The translations under genes and the position numbers were made by a program. Positions 10,601 through 23,259 of a stretch of 64,000 nt of DNA are shown one piece after another. This DNA comes from Vigna angularis (Eukaryota > Streptophyta > Magnoliopsida > Fabales > Fabaceae), in assembly GCF_016808095.1 (NCBI RefSeq), contig NC_068971.1:3546501-3610500 (forward strand). Reading direction: 5' to 3'. The notes beneath the pieces are model-generated. The model was given only the letters and a program-made list of their open reading frames with translations. It was not told where the DNA came from and searched no databases. How positions within the stretch are numbered: position 1 is the first letter of the stretch; the number at the start of each line of letters is the position of its first letter.

Positions 10601-12870
10601 AATTTATTGTCTTCTATTGTACTTTTGGATTTAGTATCTGCATAAAACATCTTGAACGATTGTTTAACTAAATATCATGGTAGATGAATAATTGTATTAA
10701 GAACCATATGTGCAACATTAAATAAAACCTGAAACAAATTTTATATTTTGTTGAAGAGTCACACATTTGCAAAAAATGTATCATATAGCTTAGACAGTTG
10801 TTGGACTGTGCATGTCTATAGTATACTCAATTTGTGGATCCACCAACTTAGAAATTAAAACAAAATCGATCATACTCTTAAAATAAAATTTTTGAAGTCT
10901 TAAATGTTTTAGTTTATTTCCTAAACTGTACGAGCATGCTGCTGTTTGTTGAAATTCATCACAGTTCAAATTGAATTTTTCATTCACCTTGTTATTCTGG
11001 AGAAGGGGTTAAAATGTTGTCCAAACTGAAGGTCTCCCAAGTTAAAGCTAAACAGTTCATCTTATTTCCTTCCCCCCGTCTGCTATTTTAATTCATTTCA
11101 TGTTTTTTATCCTTAAACCCGTTCACTCAATGGCTGCACTTGACTTTAGTGCATCGTAGAAGGATATCAATCCTATAGACAGACAACCTTGTTAGCCTTG
11201 CTGATATACTTTAAAGTGGGTACAGCAGAAAGCAAGATTATTGACCTCATCCTGTCTGGGCATTACAGAAAGTCACTTGAAGATTATAGGTTGTGGGTTT
11301 GGAAAGAAGTAAAAGAGAGACAGCAAAAATAATGCAGAGTGTACGATTGATTGAATGTAATGTGTTCAACAAAACTCCTATTTATATTACTGATTAGGTC
11401 AAGTACAAGAACAAGTACTACCACACAAACCCAGACCTACTAACAATAAAACTGTAACCTGTTACAATAAGGAAATACACCAAGAAAGAATGATACAGAA
11501 ACTAAATATATCTTTAATATTTTCTACCACTCCTTCAAACAAATGTTTTCTAAGCTTTAACTAGTAAGAAGTAGTAAACTTTTAATCTAAAGACCAAGGA
11601 CACTAACCCCCATGCCAAGTGACGAGCTACTAGCGTGCTTCCCAAATGACATGCTTTAATTCAGCACTGAACTTGGCATTCTTCTTCAGAAACCTACGCC
11701 ATATCCGTACAGTCCTTAGCAACTTGTTGAAACTATATTCAAAAAAGAAAAAGACCTGACACTAGCAGATACTGAGCCATCCAAACACGGCATTTTGAAA
11801 AGGAGAGTAGCAGTGGACAACCCATATGTCCAAAAGAAAGGAAACTGGGTAACTCCTGCCCCCAAACTTTGAGCGTCCCTTTTCTGGCTGGTTGAGACCA
11901 CTAGGAACTTCGGACATGACGTGATCCCAGACATGCAACACCAATGGTTGCACCTTATTGTATTGGCTAAAACCAATGTAAGGTGGCTCCAATTCGTTGA
12001 TAGTCCTTTCCTTCCCAAAATAGACCAACATAGAATTTTTACTTTTTCTCATAATGTACCCATTCCTTGTGTGTGCGTTTTTATTTCCGTATTGTTAAAT
12101 CTGGGCAGCTGCTGGTCATCGAAACTGGAGAAGCAGGTTGAAACATTGGCCTGCCCTGTTGGTCACATATTACCTGCAAATCTGTGGTTTCCCGTTCTCT
12201 CCTTCATCTTTTCCTCAAAGGGGAAAGAGTATTATATCAGGCAAATGGTCGATGCAATATAGTGCAGAATGATTTTCCAGACTAGAAAATCAGTTGTTTC
12301 TATTGGCACATTACAATATACATAATTTTAAATAATGTTTGAAGTTATCTGTGTTTTCTAAATGATTTATCCATTTGTTACTCCAAATTTAATGCAAAAA
12401 ACTGAAGATCTATGAGCATTATTTAAGAGAGTCAGTTCATTTTGTCAGGCTTCACCTGTTCCTATTGGGGGGCGTCAAGCTGTAGTTGAGATAAAGAGAA
12501 CCACTACTCGAGGTAATTTGAATCTTAACTATCATGAATAAAATTGTTGCCATTCATTCGACAAAGAAGAGAAAGAAAGAATGATTTCATCATTGTTTAC
12601 AATACTAATTGTGTTTGTTCTCTTTCAGTTGGCAGTGGCATTAACAATACTGGAAGACCTAGGATCCCACCCGGTAGGGGTGGGTTAAGAAATGAGTCTT
12701 TCAGGGGTCGTGGGAACTACGGTGGTGGTCGCGGATACGGTCGAAATGATTACGGAAGCCGTGGTGGTGAGTTTTCTGGTAGAGGTCGTGGTCATGGTGA
12801 AGGGTATCACCAAGGGAGAGGGAGAGGTGGGCGGTCAAGCGGACCAAAACAGAATGCTGTTTTGAACTGA
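7679..12870 (+). CDS. NTF2- and RRM-domain RNA-binding protein, plant G3BP-like, 463 aa, 8 coding exons
   Basis: Plant G3BP-family proteins bind RNA and join stress granules in the cytoplasm. Coding exons: 7679-7864, 8264-8558, 8640-8878, 8952-9129, 9316-9437, 9532-9597, 12449-12512, 12629-12870; the sum is 1392 nt, in frame to the TGA. The start ATG follows its acceptor at once. Residues about 15-135 are the NTF2-like domain (GNAFVEQYYHILH; FFLAPQDNGYFVLNDVFRYV). Residues 136-300 are an acidic, low-complexity linker. Residues about 303-380 form an RRM, with RNP2 as IYIRNL and RNP1 as GYCFGFVEF. The tail after residue 390 is an RGG/RG-rich box ending in KQNAVLN. Length and domain order match the family. 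Seven of the eight introns (counting the leader intron) are GT-AG; the second coding exon ends at a GC donor. The RRM is split across exons 6-8 (counting the leader exon as exon 1, exons 7-9) by a 2.85-kb intron. Confidence 0.9.
8559..8639 (+). other. 81-nt GC-AG intron without stop codon
   Basis: The intron starts GCAAGA after CCAG and ends TTCCTTACAG. Removing it joins PEP to ESIYVADS in frame. Its length is a multiple of three and it has no stop, so a retained copy would add 27 mostly hydrophobic residues to the acidic linker after the NTF2 domain. Confidence 0.65.
9598..12448 (+). other. Large intron splitting the RRM
   Basis: It runs from the GTATTG donor at 9598 to TTTTGTCAG at 12448. 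On the minus strand, about 11270-12060 looks like a foreign insert. A TATAAATAGG box lies at about 11388-11399 and faces left. Two overlapping minus-strand frames (11762-12052 and 11716-12018) stay open for about 100 codons. I recognise neither frame, and no TIRs or LTR pair were found. Confidence 0.45.
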
Positions 12871-13604
12871 AGTACTGAATGATTTTTGGGAGATTGTTCT
12901 GTGACCCCTTTTTTTGGTCAGTTACAAGCTGCAAATTCTTGGAATTATCTTCCCATCCTCAACCTTCCAAAGTTTCTCATCTTTCTTTCACTGCATTTGC
13001 ACAGTTGTAGTATCTCTAATTGTTATTGCTTTCATCATAGTGAGTCAGTAGTCATCAGAAATAGGTATACTCTTTTCTTTTTTAAAATTTAACAGATGCT
13101 ATGACTGGAATTCACATTAGGTTAACCATCACTGCTTCTTTATTCGTTGCTACCATGCAACAATTTTACATCCAATTTCACATTTTAATTTAAAAAGCCT
13201 TCTTCTTATTATTATTGTCGTTGTTTTAGATTACTCGTAAAATTTAAAATTGTTTTACATGTGCTATCTGTTTGGAAGATTCTATGGAGGAAGAATTAAA
13301 TGGAAGCTGGATGAATGAGGAAGAAGTAAGAACAGTTAAATATTATACTTTAATAACTATTTTACATATTTAGAAACTGAAATTGATATTTCATTCTTTA
13401 AGGACTAAATTGATAATATCTTCCCCTTTTACTTTCAAAACCAGTTATTTACAGGAAGCGAGCGACCACACAAAAAATATAAAACATTTAGTAGTGTTCT
13501 TGAATGAACAAGATTGCTGGATAAGCTTTAAAACCATTTTCACATGTTTAATATAGAAAACGTGAGTCCCAACATGTTTGTTTGTGCGGAACTGACTTTG
13601 AATT
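12871..13604 (+). other. 3' UTR of the G3BP-like gene and short spacer
   Basis: Sequence after the TGA is T-rich and probably transcribed for a few hundred bases. No clear polyadenylation signal was fixed. No other gene is visible before the LTR at 13605. Confidence 0.45.
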
Positions 13605-16151
13605 TATTAGAACCACTCAAATTCATATACGTCGTATTAGTGGATTCCATGTGTCAAGCGAGGGGTTCGACACTCAGATGGGCGAAGGCAGGTGTTGGCA
13701 GATAAGCGGACGCTTGTTTTGACGTTAGAAGGAAAACTTGATTTTCAGAAATCCACGCCACTCACTGCATGCACCCTTTTTCCCCAAATTCTGAAAAATC
13801 TCATTTTCTCCTTCTTCTCTCTAAAAGATATTCCTTCTCTCTACAAAATCTCACCCTTTCTCTTCTCCGATCACCACTTAGGCACCGCAGAAACACTTTC
13901 GGCGTTAAGAGCTTCCAGTTAAACCGTTAGGTTTGTGAAGCTGAGCTGGTAAGTTCTTCTCTTCACTCAGTCGTGCGTTTTCCTGGACATGCAAACCAAG
14001 TTCTGATTTCACGTGTTGATCACCCTTCTCATAATGAGTGGTTCTGATAGTGTTGGGTTTTCACTTGGTGTAGTTTGGATTGTCGAGCGTTGAGGGTAGA
14101 AGAACTTGTAGTGGTGTGAACTGTATTCTGCCTCTGTGAACGTTCGGTCACGCTCAGAGGTAATGGAAGCTTATTTAATTTAATTTGGATGTTGCTTGTA
14201 TTGCATGTATGTTGGTTGAGTTTACTGAATTAATATGATTGTTGCTATGATCTGATTGTATGAAGTATGGAAATTCAATATGATATGGATGTATGAGATT
14301 TTGAAGATAAATAATTCTAAGTATGAAATTCCCTATGATAAAGTATGTTCGTTACTGAATTGTCTTTGATTGTTCGGTTTTTCTCGGGGACTCGTTTAAA
14401 ACTGAACTCTCTCATTTGGAAGGAGTTTATGTTGAGGACGAGCGTCTTTGTCTAGTACAGTTTGTGTACAGGCGTTCCACCAAGGATATTATTTTCTTGG
14501 CATTTTGATATAAATTTAAGTATGTCCATAGGTAGTAGTATAGTCGTTCGTTCTTGAATATTAATTAAATAATATCTTATATTCCAAGCGTTCGTACGAT
14601 TTAGTGCTAGGTCTTTCACCAAGCGATCGTACTATCTACTCATAGGTCTTTTATCAAGCGTTCGTACTATTTAGTGATGGGTATTACATCAAGCGCTCAG
14701 TCTCTTTTCTATAATTTATCTAGATGAAAATAGCGTTCGTCCAACTTCAATGGTGTTCACCTCTACCGTGCTCGGTCTTTGACTAGTATTCGGTTTTCTT
14801 GAGGATAAATTTATAAGTAAGCTAAGTATTTATAAACGTTCGATTTCTTCATATGAGTCTTCTAAGTACTATTATTTGAATGTCTCGTGGTGTCTGTCTC
14901 CATTGGTTTCTGCCTAGAGTCTTAGTACTCGGTCTAGGCTTTAAGTTGTTCAGTTTAAACACTCATGGGTCAGTTCATCAAATTGACTCACCTTGTAAAT
15001 AACGTTTGATCCTTTTAAATCTTGAGAAATAATATTGAACTCTGTCTCTTTGAAATCTCGGTAGCAATTCTCTCTCGGCTTCGATCTATTCTGGAACTGG
15101 AAACCTCTCGGTCTCCATCCAAGTGTTCGGTCTCGTTAAAGGTTAAAGTTTCACGTTCGGTATTTTGTATCTTAAGTGATCTTAGTTAAAATTAAAGTTT
15201 GAAAATGGAAGATGATGGAATATAATGTATATGAAATGTATTTGATTTTGAACGAGTATTCCGGGGAGGAATATCTCATTATTGGATATTGGAATTTGGT
15301 AAAGTATGAATGTGGGCATGCTAAGCTGGCAGTTCATCCTAATGTTCCATGATTACTCTTCCTCACGTAGAGGAGGGTAAGTCATGTGTGGGAACGGCAG
15401 GAGGTTCTAGTCCTTATGGTTAATTTGGACAGATAAGACTAACCTCGGGTGGCAGCTATTGAGGGCATCCCAGTTACTACATCACCCGGGTGCACGAACG
15501 TCGTAGCTACACAGATTTCATACAGTTCGGACAATCAGTCAGTCTAGTATTAGGCTTTGCATGAACGAATGATGATTTATCTTGTTTGGTTGATTGTGTG
15601 AAATATATGTTTATACATGAATTAAATTACATAAGCTTATCCTATGTTTCCTGTCTTGTCTATTTTGTACGTTCGGTTGTCCTTCTGTTGCAATGATCAT
15701 CCATGTGGATGTGAGCAAAAGGAGACGAGCTGTTGGAAGAGGCGCTGGAGGAAGATAACTTAGTGGAGGTAGAAGTTAAAACCGAACAATAGAATCATTC
15801 GGTCAGTAGTATAGTCTAATAGTAAGGTGATCGCTCGGTCACCTTTTCCCTTTGCTTTTGTATGATCGTTCGGTATGGACTTTTGTACACCGTTCGGTCA
15901 GAATTGCTTAATTTTAAGATAATCGTCCGATCATCTTTTCTCTTTTTCTTTTGATAGGACTGTTTGGTATAGTATTTTGTAAACTGTTCGGTCGGGATTT
16001 GTTTATGTCGTTCGATTTTAAATTTTCTAGTTTTTCTGTAAAGTCGTTCGGCCACAAGCATACTTCTCTTTTAATGTAAGACTGATCTGTAATATTATTT
16101 AATGTGATTATTCTATTATATAGTTTTAGACTGTATTCTTGGGATGTTATA
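13605..16151 (+). mobile_element. Solo-LTR-like element, copy 1 of a 2.5-kb gypsy-type family
   Basis: It aligns along its whole length with the elements at 30471 and 33395. The 5' end is worn (TATTAGAACC against TGTCAGAACC in copy 2), and the 3' end reads GGGATGTTATA where the others have GGGATGTTACA. The flanks GAATT (13600-13604) and TAATT (16152-16156) look like a 5-bp target-site duplication with one change. Order within it: a CT-rich leader (13750-13940), a donor-like GGTAAGT at 13948, about 1.7 kb rich in GTTCGGTC words, a strongly conserved 240-bp block (about 15313-15555), a short acidic open frame (15715-15792) and the tail. No gag or pol sequence is present. The LTR reading rests on the ends and on the primer binding site beside the related copy at 55921. 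Confidence 0.65.
15715..15792 (+). CDS. Short acidic reading frame in LTR copy 1 (candidate micro-exon)
   Basis: The frame opens just after a TGA and reads ...GDELLEEALEEDNLVEVEV... to a TAG, 25 codons in all. Copies 2 and 3 keep nearly the same peptide with many third-position changes. It has no ATG of its own; translation would need splicing into it. In this copy the acceptor-like AG seen in copies 2 and 3 is changed (GAGCAAAAGG). Function is unknown and the coding status is inference. Confidence 0.3.
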   Translation, partial: AKGDELLEEALEEDNLVEVEVKTEQ

Positions 16152-19000
16152 TAATTTTATAAAAAATGTTTTATGTCGTAATCTTTAAAATGAAAAAACA
16201 TATAATTAATAATACAATGATTAAAAAAAGAGTGAGAAAAAAAAATAGAGTATATTTTGATTTCCTTCGCACTTAAAAATATGTTGAAAGCTAGTATTTG
16301 CGAATGCTTTTGTAAAGGTGTTTGTTTAGTGAAAAGTGTGCGTGTTTGTCTGTTGAACTATGTATTGGATACGTAGAAAAGAACATGAAAGAAAGAAAAT
16401 GAAAATAGTTGTTTGATTGAATGTTGAGTGTTGCAGCAGTAGCAACAGTAATAATAGGAAAAAATATGGAAGAGAGAGGGTGGGTTTAAGAAGAAGGAGA
16501 AGCAGAAAGAGACACGTGTTGAAAAGAGATGGGTAGTTGCGTTTAGAGTAATAACACTGTTCCACCGGTCACCTCAGTCTGACACACAACCTAGCGCTTT
16601 TTTTCACCACATTCACGTTAGCCACGTCATTCTCTCTCTGCAACTTGCTCCTCTCTCCAACCGTGCAGGGACGCGTGGCACTCACCCGCTCAATGCAGAA
16701 AAGCAAAAGCGCAAGTTGGCCTCTGCCCGGGCCCCACCGCCGGATCTCAATATCTCATCTGCTGCCGTGTTGTCCGGAGATTCCTTGGGTTTCTGTCTCT
16801 CCCCAACCATTCTCCACCCTCCGATCCCAATCATCCTCTTCTTACGTACGATCCACGATTCTGCCTTCACACAACTTGCTATTCTCTATTTTTTTATTTT
16901 TTTATTTATTCTCTTATTAATCAAACTACACATGTTTATGTCATCCTCGTGGCTAATCTTCGAGGAAAAAATAAATGTAAACACAACTTTCTACAAATCC
17001 TCACACAAACCATGAATGGACCAACTTTTGTTATATTTCCTTATTCGATTTGAACGATGTTCTATCGTACTACAAACTCCTGTAAACAATTACTTGAATT
17101 CATATATTTCACTGAAATAGAACCTTCAATAGAATTATATATGCTTTCTGCTCCTAATCATTCAAAATAATACTCATAAAGCAAAACCATATCGAGCAAA
17201 AATTATCGAATATATATACAAAGCACGCCATGTAAGATAGAGAAATTATTAAATTCATAGCAATTGGTTTAAAAACCACTAATATTTTGTCTGATACAAT
17301 AAAGAATGAATATATTAAGAGACTTATTTAAGAAAAATAAAGTCATATTTTTAAAATGGTTTGTTTGAGAGAAATACTTAAGAATTGAGTAAGAAAGAGC
17401 ACAATAGAAAAAATGAAAAGAAAGTGTTCATTGTTAAGTGGTTGTTTTTAAAATTAATTATTTGAATAAAATTTTGATAAATGATTTTTAAAAAACAAAC
17501 AATGGTAAAAATATAATCAAAATTTTGTCTTCATTTCTCCTCTACTTTTAATCTCTGGAGGTTTTTGTGACTGTTAAAATTTAGATGCAAAAGTATTAAA
17601 TATGTGAATTTAATGAAAAATTTAATTAAAATTGAACCATTTTAAAGGTCAAGACTGTTTTTTTGAACAACCTTCTTCAAGTTTCAAGAGTAAAGATTGA
17701 GTGTAGGAAAAACAGTATTTATTTTAAATATTTAATTTTTTCTGTTCTTGGAAAGAGTAAAATATATACAAAATATTATAATTTTATTATTTATTACACT
17801 TGTTAATAATAAATTTATACATTTGTTGTCATAAAAACATTAATCTTTTTAAAGACGTGTTTGGATAATATTTATATTCTAGATTTCTGTGCCAAAGACA
17901 TTTTTTAAAGATTTAAAAGATTGAGTGAACTTTTTCAAAAAATGAAACGGTGGTTATCAGAACGTACTCACTCAGATTAGTTTTATTTAAGAGAAGATAA
18001 TTTTATTTAAGAATGATTGATTTTATTGATCTACGGAAAGACTCGAGAAAAAAAACTAAATGAATAGAAGTAAGGAATTACTTTTTGGTTAAGACGAAAG
18101 AGTAGTTTATTAACAAAAAGGCAAACACGTCCTAAGGTTAGATGTTGGGAGAGAAATACGGTGCAGAGGTGATAGAAGTGAGTGAAGTAAAAGCCAAAAG
18201 AAATTGTTAGAAAAGATTGTCGTGTATGGAAGCAGAGCAGGAGGGTTTATAGGTTGAAAGAGCGTAGAAAAAGTACTGCGAAAAAACAAGAACCCAAGAA
18301 CATGCATTTGCTAAGAAAGGTGTCGTAACCGATGAAAGTGTGCGATGATTCATCATTCAATTGAACTAGTTGCTCTTGCACAGGAAAAGAAAAGAGTGCA
18401 ACTGGGTAACCCTCCCTCACCCTTTCACCTCAATCAATTTCTTGTTATTGGGTTCACTTACACACAAAATTAACTTCAAACAATCCAATAAACCTGTGGG
18501 GACCGATTCAGAGTAATCATCGAATTATGTGTTACAACGAAGAAAAAAAACATATTTTTGAATGAAAAATTATAAATGAGAAAAGGTTCATAAATATATT
18601 GTATTGAAAAGGACCCTACATAGTTGACAGAAGCACATGTGTTGATCTTTCGTTGTTCACTGTCTGTCCATGTAGGCTCCACGTTCAACCCTGTTCATTT
18701 TATTCATATAAATTCTATAAATAATAATTTACTGTTTTAGCTTTTAACTTGAAACTGTAACTGAATTACTGAATTAATTCAAATACCCATTTAATTAACT
18801 GATTTTATTATCACATTTAACACCATATTAAAAGATCAGTTACTCAGATGTAAAATGCTGGCCAGTAACAGTAATTAAAAGATAGGAAGTTTAAGAAAAT
18901 TATATTCAGAAAGGGATATGTGTTACATTATTATTGATGATAGATGACATAAAATCTGGGATTGATTCAGTCATGTGAATAGATAAAATAAAATATGTTT
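16152..19000. other. Intergenic DNA before the AFP gene
   Basis: A GC-richer island at about 16560-16870 carries CACGTG-like and ACGCGTGG words plus overlapping open frames on both strands (16645-16920, 16682-16870). No frame resembles a known protein. It may be distal promoter or an unrelated transcribed leader. The rest is AT-rich with nothing recognised. Confidence 0.4.
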
Positions 19001-19113
19001 TTTTTTTCCTGTAAAAAAAAGAGTGAGTGTGTGCAAGCTGGGTGTTGTGTGGGACGTTATCTTGTATTTCAGTATTCATCCTAACCCATATATGTGTCAC
19101 CTTCTCATTCCAT

Positions 19114-19306
19114 CACGTGTGGTTTGCTTTCACTCTCACCATTGTGGCGACACGTGTGCATCGAAAATTGCAATCATCTTTCCCAATTTTCTTCTCTCCT
19201 ACCTTTCCTTTCCTACGAGACAAACACAATAGCCTCGTACGCGCCACCTCACCACTCTCTCTCATCGCCACGTGTACCTCCAAGCTTCCCTCCTCTCCCC
19301 ACGTGT
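19114..19306 (+). promoter_or_regulatory. Cluster of four CACGTGT ABRE/G-boxes upstream of AFP
   Basis: CACGTGT occurs at 19114, 19151, 19269 and 19300, about 500, 460, 340 and 310 bp before the AFP start codon. CACGTGT is the classic ABA-response element bound by ABI5/ABF bZIP factors. AFP proteins bind and restrain ABI5 and are ABA-induced in Arabidopsis, so the cluster fits a feedback loop. Binding itself is inferred. Confidence 0.65.
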
Positions 19307-19609
19307 CGCCTCCTTATCCCTTAGCCCCATTCTCGTCATTTCATACCTTTTCACTCTCGCTCTTTTTCCTTTCTCTCATTAATTCCTTTATTTTCTCTTT
19401 CTCTCTCTTTATCCCTCTCACAACAACACACTCAGAAAATGTAGAAATGCAACAAAGTTTTCTTCCAAACAGAAAACGGATGAATTGGTCGGTTTAACAA
19501 TGAATCATCTTTCCTTACCCACATAATCACCAACTCCAATTTTACATTTTTTTCTTCAGGTTTTACCCTCTCTGTCTCTTTCTCTGTTTCTGTCTCTTAG
19601 TTTCTTTCA

Positions 19610-22012
19610 ATGGCACAAGTTCAAGACAGAGACAACACCCACAACAAACATCATTACATTTCTTCAGCACCCACAACAACAACACAATCTCCAATGAACA
19701 ATTTGCCACGAGATCTGTTGAGAAGCTTCATGGGAGTGAATAATCATCACAGCCGCCATGGTAATCATCAGAATTTGCCTCTGCCGGTGGTGAAGTTGGA
19801 GGAAGAAGAGGAGTTGGAACTAAGTCTCGGGCTTTCTATGAACGGTCGATTTGGGGTGGACCCCACCGCCAAGAAGATAAAGAGAACGACGTCGATTCCG
19901 GAGTTCGTGAGGGACGAGGAGATGGGGTACGCTGCTGTGGGGTGCACGGGGCCTCTGGTGAGGACATGCTCGCTGCCGACGGAGACGGAGGAGGAGTGGC
20001 GGAAAAGGAAGGAGTTGCAGACGATGCGCCGCATGGAGGCTAGAAGGAAGCGCTCCGAGAAGCAGAGAAATTTGAAGGCTGTCAGAGAGCAACAACAACT
20101 AAGGGTTGGGTCTGAAGGGAATAATCCTGTGGAACAAGGTGCAGGGGCTTACGCTGAGGGTGCACCCCTGGGGAGAACCGTGTCGTTGACCACACGCGTT
20201 TGTGGACTCGGTTTGAATGGGGACATCGAGAAAGAGAAGAAGGAGAAGGGTGGAGTAGTGTTGGCGCCTCCATCGCCTTCGCAGGGTTCCATTGGTTCTT
20301 CGGGAACCTCAGAAGTTGAGTCTCAACAAGGTCAAGGTAATAATTATTAATTGCTATTTTTTATTTTACACTTTTTTTCAAGGGCTTTTGGTTATTTGTT
20401 TTTGCATTTGATTGCTTTCTTTGACTGTTCTGGTTTTATTCCTTTTCAATTTTTTTCTTGTTGTGTTTTCCCTTTGGGATATTGGTCATCAATCAAGCAG
20501 GAAAAAAGTTGAAATATTTTTTGCTGTTTTTTATTTTTTAACTTTTCACCCCTAGTCAGGGATTAAGTTAGGGAGGGTGAGACCTACTAGGGTCCCCCAT
20601 AGTGGCATGATTGTCCTAGGTTATGATATCGGGTTTCTCATTTTATACCAAAAAAGAGAAATCAGGAGAAGTCAGCCTCTGCTTGGGGTTTAACTTTTCA
20701 ACTCTTAATTGAAAATTAGAATTACTGTTTTCTTAATAGATGTAAATTTGTTGAATGATGAGATGATCAGGATGAGTGAGTTTTATTTTGCAGATGTCAG
20801 ATCATGTCTGGGCCAGAAAAAATTAGTCAGAGTTTTGTCTTAGTTCAATTTTGCATTTGCTGGGTAATTTTTGTAACAACCCAACTAGATATTTAGGAGT
20901 ATTATTGTTTAAGCTGAATTTGGCCTTTGATTTGAAATGATAATCCAAAGTGGCTAGTATTTAGCACTTCACCGTGATCTTTTGTGCATACCTTTGGGCT
21001 GACATTTGTTATGTTGAGAATGTCTCCAAAAAGATAAGCATGACACCAGAGGTTGTATCCTTGTGTGTCAAACAAAGTTGGAGAACATGAATGTTGAAAA
21101 AATTATATTAGTCATTTTTCTTGTAATGCTTATTCATTTAGAGCAAATATCATTACCCTTTACTTCCATTGGATTCTGACCTCGAATCAGTTGATTGTGA
21201 ATTCTCTTTTGGAAAATCTAATGATGGCTACTGCAGTACATGTAAGCTTTAAGAAATGGTTGTCTATAATCACTGTTGCATAGTTCTTTAGATTGCCTGC
21301 CTCTATTTGGTAGAGCAACACAATAATATCTTCTAAGAGCTGAAGAATTCAGAAAGGTGTGTTTCAACGGATCTATATATTGAATTTGGCATTTTACTGA
21401 AAATTTCATTTAATCTGTTAAAATGTATATGAAGTTTATATTATCAGAAACATTTTCAGCTTCTGTAAGGCTTGGGAATAGCAAGCTAAATAGTAATTAA
21501 TGAAATGCTTTGTTCATCCTGTTCTATGACTAGTAGTTGACTACTGCAAAGCCATTTTTGGTATCTTAAATTATTTTGCAACCTATTTTGGCTAAACTTC
21601 AGGACCAACACCAGTAGATGTTAGAAGTCCTACTAGTGCCAACTTGGTGCCAGAAGGTGATCTGAAATCACCAATGGCTGCCCAAGAAAGTGTTGCAGAG
21701 AACGGAACCAAGAATGCTGCTGCAGTGGATATGAGAAGTGAATCTAACAAGCATTCACTACCCCAAAACAGAACCAAAGACATTGTGAGGAACTTGTTGG
21801 AAGACATGCCCTGTGTCTCCACAAAAGGTGATGGTCCTACTGGAAGAAGAGTGGAAGGTTTTCTTTACCGGTATGGGAAAGGGGAAGAAGTGAGGATAGT
21901 GTGTGTTTGCCATGGCAGTTTTCTCACCCCTTCAGAGTTTGTTAAGCATGCTGGTGGCGGTGACGTGGCAAACCCATTGAAGCATATTGTTGTTAGTCCA
22001 AGCATTTTGTGA
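19610..22012 (+). CDS. AFP: Ninja-family AFP-like protein (ABI five binding protein), 378 aa, 2 exons
   Basis: AFP proteins are nuclear adaptors that bind the bZIP factor ABI5 and recruit the TOPLESS co-repressor, damping abscisic-acid responses in seeds and seedlings. Exons are 19610-20336 and 21603-22012, joined in phase 1 to give 1137 nt with the stop. Three family domains are visible. Residues 69-75, LELSLGL, form an EAR repression motif after an acidic run. Residues 88-160 are basic ([12 protein letters not shown], then [19 protein letters not shown]) and likely hold the nuclear signals. Residues about 300-373 form the C-terminal ABI5-binding domain ([35 protein letters not shown]). The intron begins GTAATA and ends CTTCAG; reading through it would add NNY and a stop. 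Which AFP paralogue this is cannot be told here. Length is normal for the family. Confidence 0.92.
20337..21602 (+). other. AFP intron
   Basis: 1266 nt from GTAATAATTA to the acceptor AG at 21601-21602. No nested gene or repeat was recognised. Confidence 0.85.
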
Positions 22013-22374
22013 GGCCAAGAGAAAGAACCAACCAATCATGAGTCATCAAATTTTTACTCAATTGATTCCTATGTTCACTCTTGAACTCACCTTGACTTCT
22101 AAACTGCATGTTATGTTCAAGTTCTGTTCCTTTGAAATCATAGATAATATATTATTATGAATCTGGTTTCTTATTCAGGTATTCTTCTCCTTTGTTCTTA
22201 TGCATTAGAACGGAAGGGGTTATTTGTTACTTCTCAGACTTTGTTGGTGGGCTGCTTTTCATTTTTCTGATATATGATAACTGTCAAAAGAAAAGTTTCA
22301 CATGGTTTATTGTTTCCATATTTTACAACTGAAAAGGTATAAAAATTCTATCTTTGGAAAAGGGTTGTTGCATC

Positions 22375-22463
<89 letters not shown>

Positions 22464-23259
22464 GTGCAATTGTATGGATTTGATACGCCAACCTGTTTAT
22501 ACTAAAGACCCGAAAAATATTTTGTTTTTCTATTGAGGAGAAATATTTTTCTCAGTGTTTACATTTATTTTTTTCTCTTTCATCCCTTCCCCTTCCCCAC
22601 CTGAAAGAAAAGTAAATATTAAGCACCAAAACGTTTAATCTATGAGCAATGGTAGGTTGAAATACTTACACTTATTTGACATGATATTTACATAAGAGAT
22701 TACAATAGGAAAATGAGAAAATGTCAAATGAGTGTAGAACTGTATATTATTACACTGGGAATTCTTTTCTGTTTTTTTGTGTCTACATTTGCATAATCTA
22801 CTTGATGCCTGCTTCTGATTTTGTTTTTGTTTGTCGTCTGTTATACTTGCTTGCTATTATGAAGGAATTAAGAAAAACCTCTCCAAATACATATTGTATC
22901 ATACCTCTTATTGTTTTATTTCACTAATTAAGGATGCATTACTGTGTAATTTTTACACTTTAAATCAATTAGAAGTTATTATTGAAATCAATGTGGAGAT
23001 AATTATTACAAATATTATTATATATTATTATCATATACATTATTACTATCTACATGTCTTCTTGAAGTTACATACATGTCCTCTTGAAGTTTGTTCTTGG
23101 ATAAAAGTAATAAAACAAGCAGTATCAAAATCTATCTTAATCTCATACAGCTATTTTTATTTTATCATCACCAAAACCTCTGGGTGGATATCTAAATAAC
23201 ATGCTCCCTTCCATGAGCACAAAGATATCTCAAAATTGAAGAAAACTAGGTCCAACTAT
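22013..23259. other. AFP 3' region and AT-rich spacer
   Basis: The AFP 3' UTR probably covers the first 150-250 bases (AATATATTATTATG near 22145). The remainder holds the TA repeat and AT-rich DNA without a gene. Confidence 0.5.
22379..22460. repeat. (TA)n microsatellite
   Basis: About 40 TA units. It produces long Tyr-Ile frames that are not genes. Confidence 0.95.

Noticed and set aside
13692..13922. 76-codon frame in the leader of LTR copy 1 as the first exon of the acidic mini-frame
   Set aside because: It stops before the donor-like site at 13949, and the equivalent frame is not kept in copies 2 and 3.
22302..22536. Tyr-Ile repeat frames
   Set aside because: They are (TA)n microsatellite read as protein; the same holds for 37402-37671.
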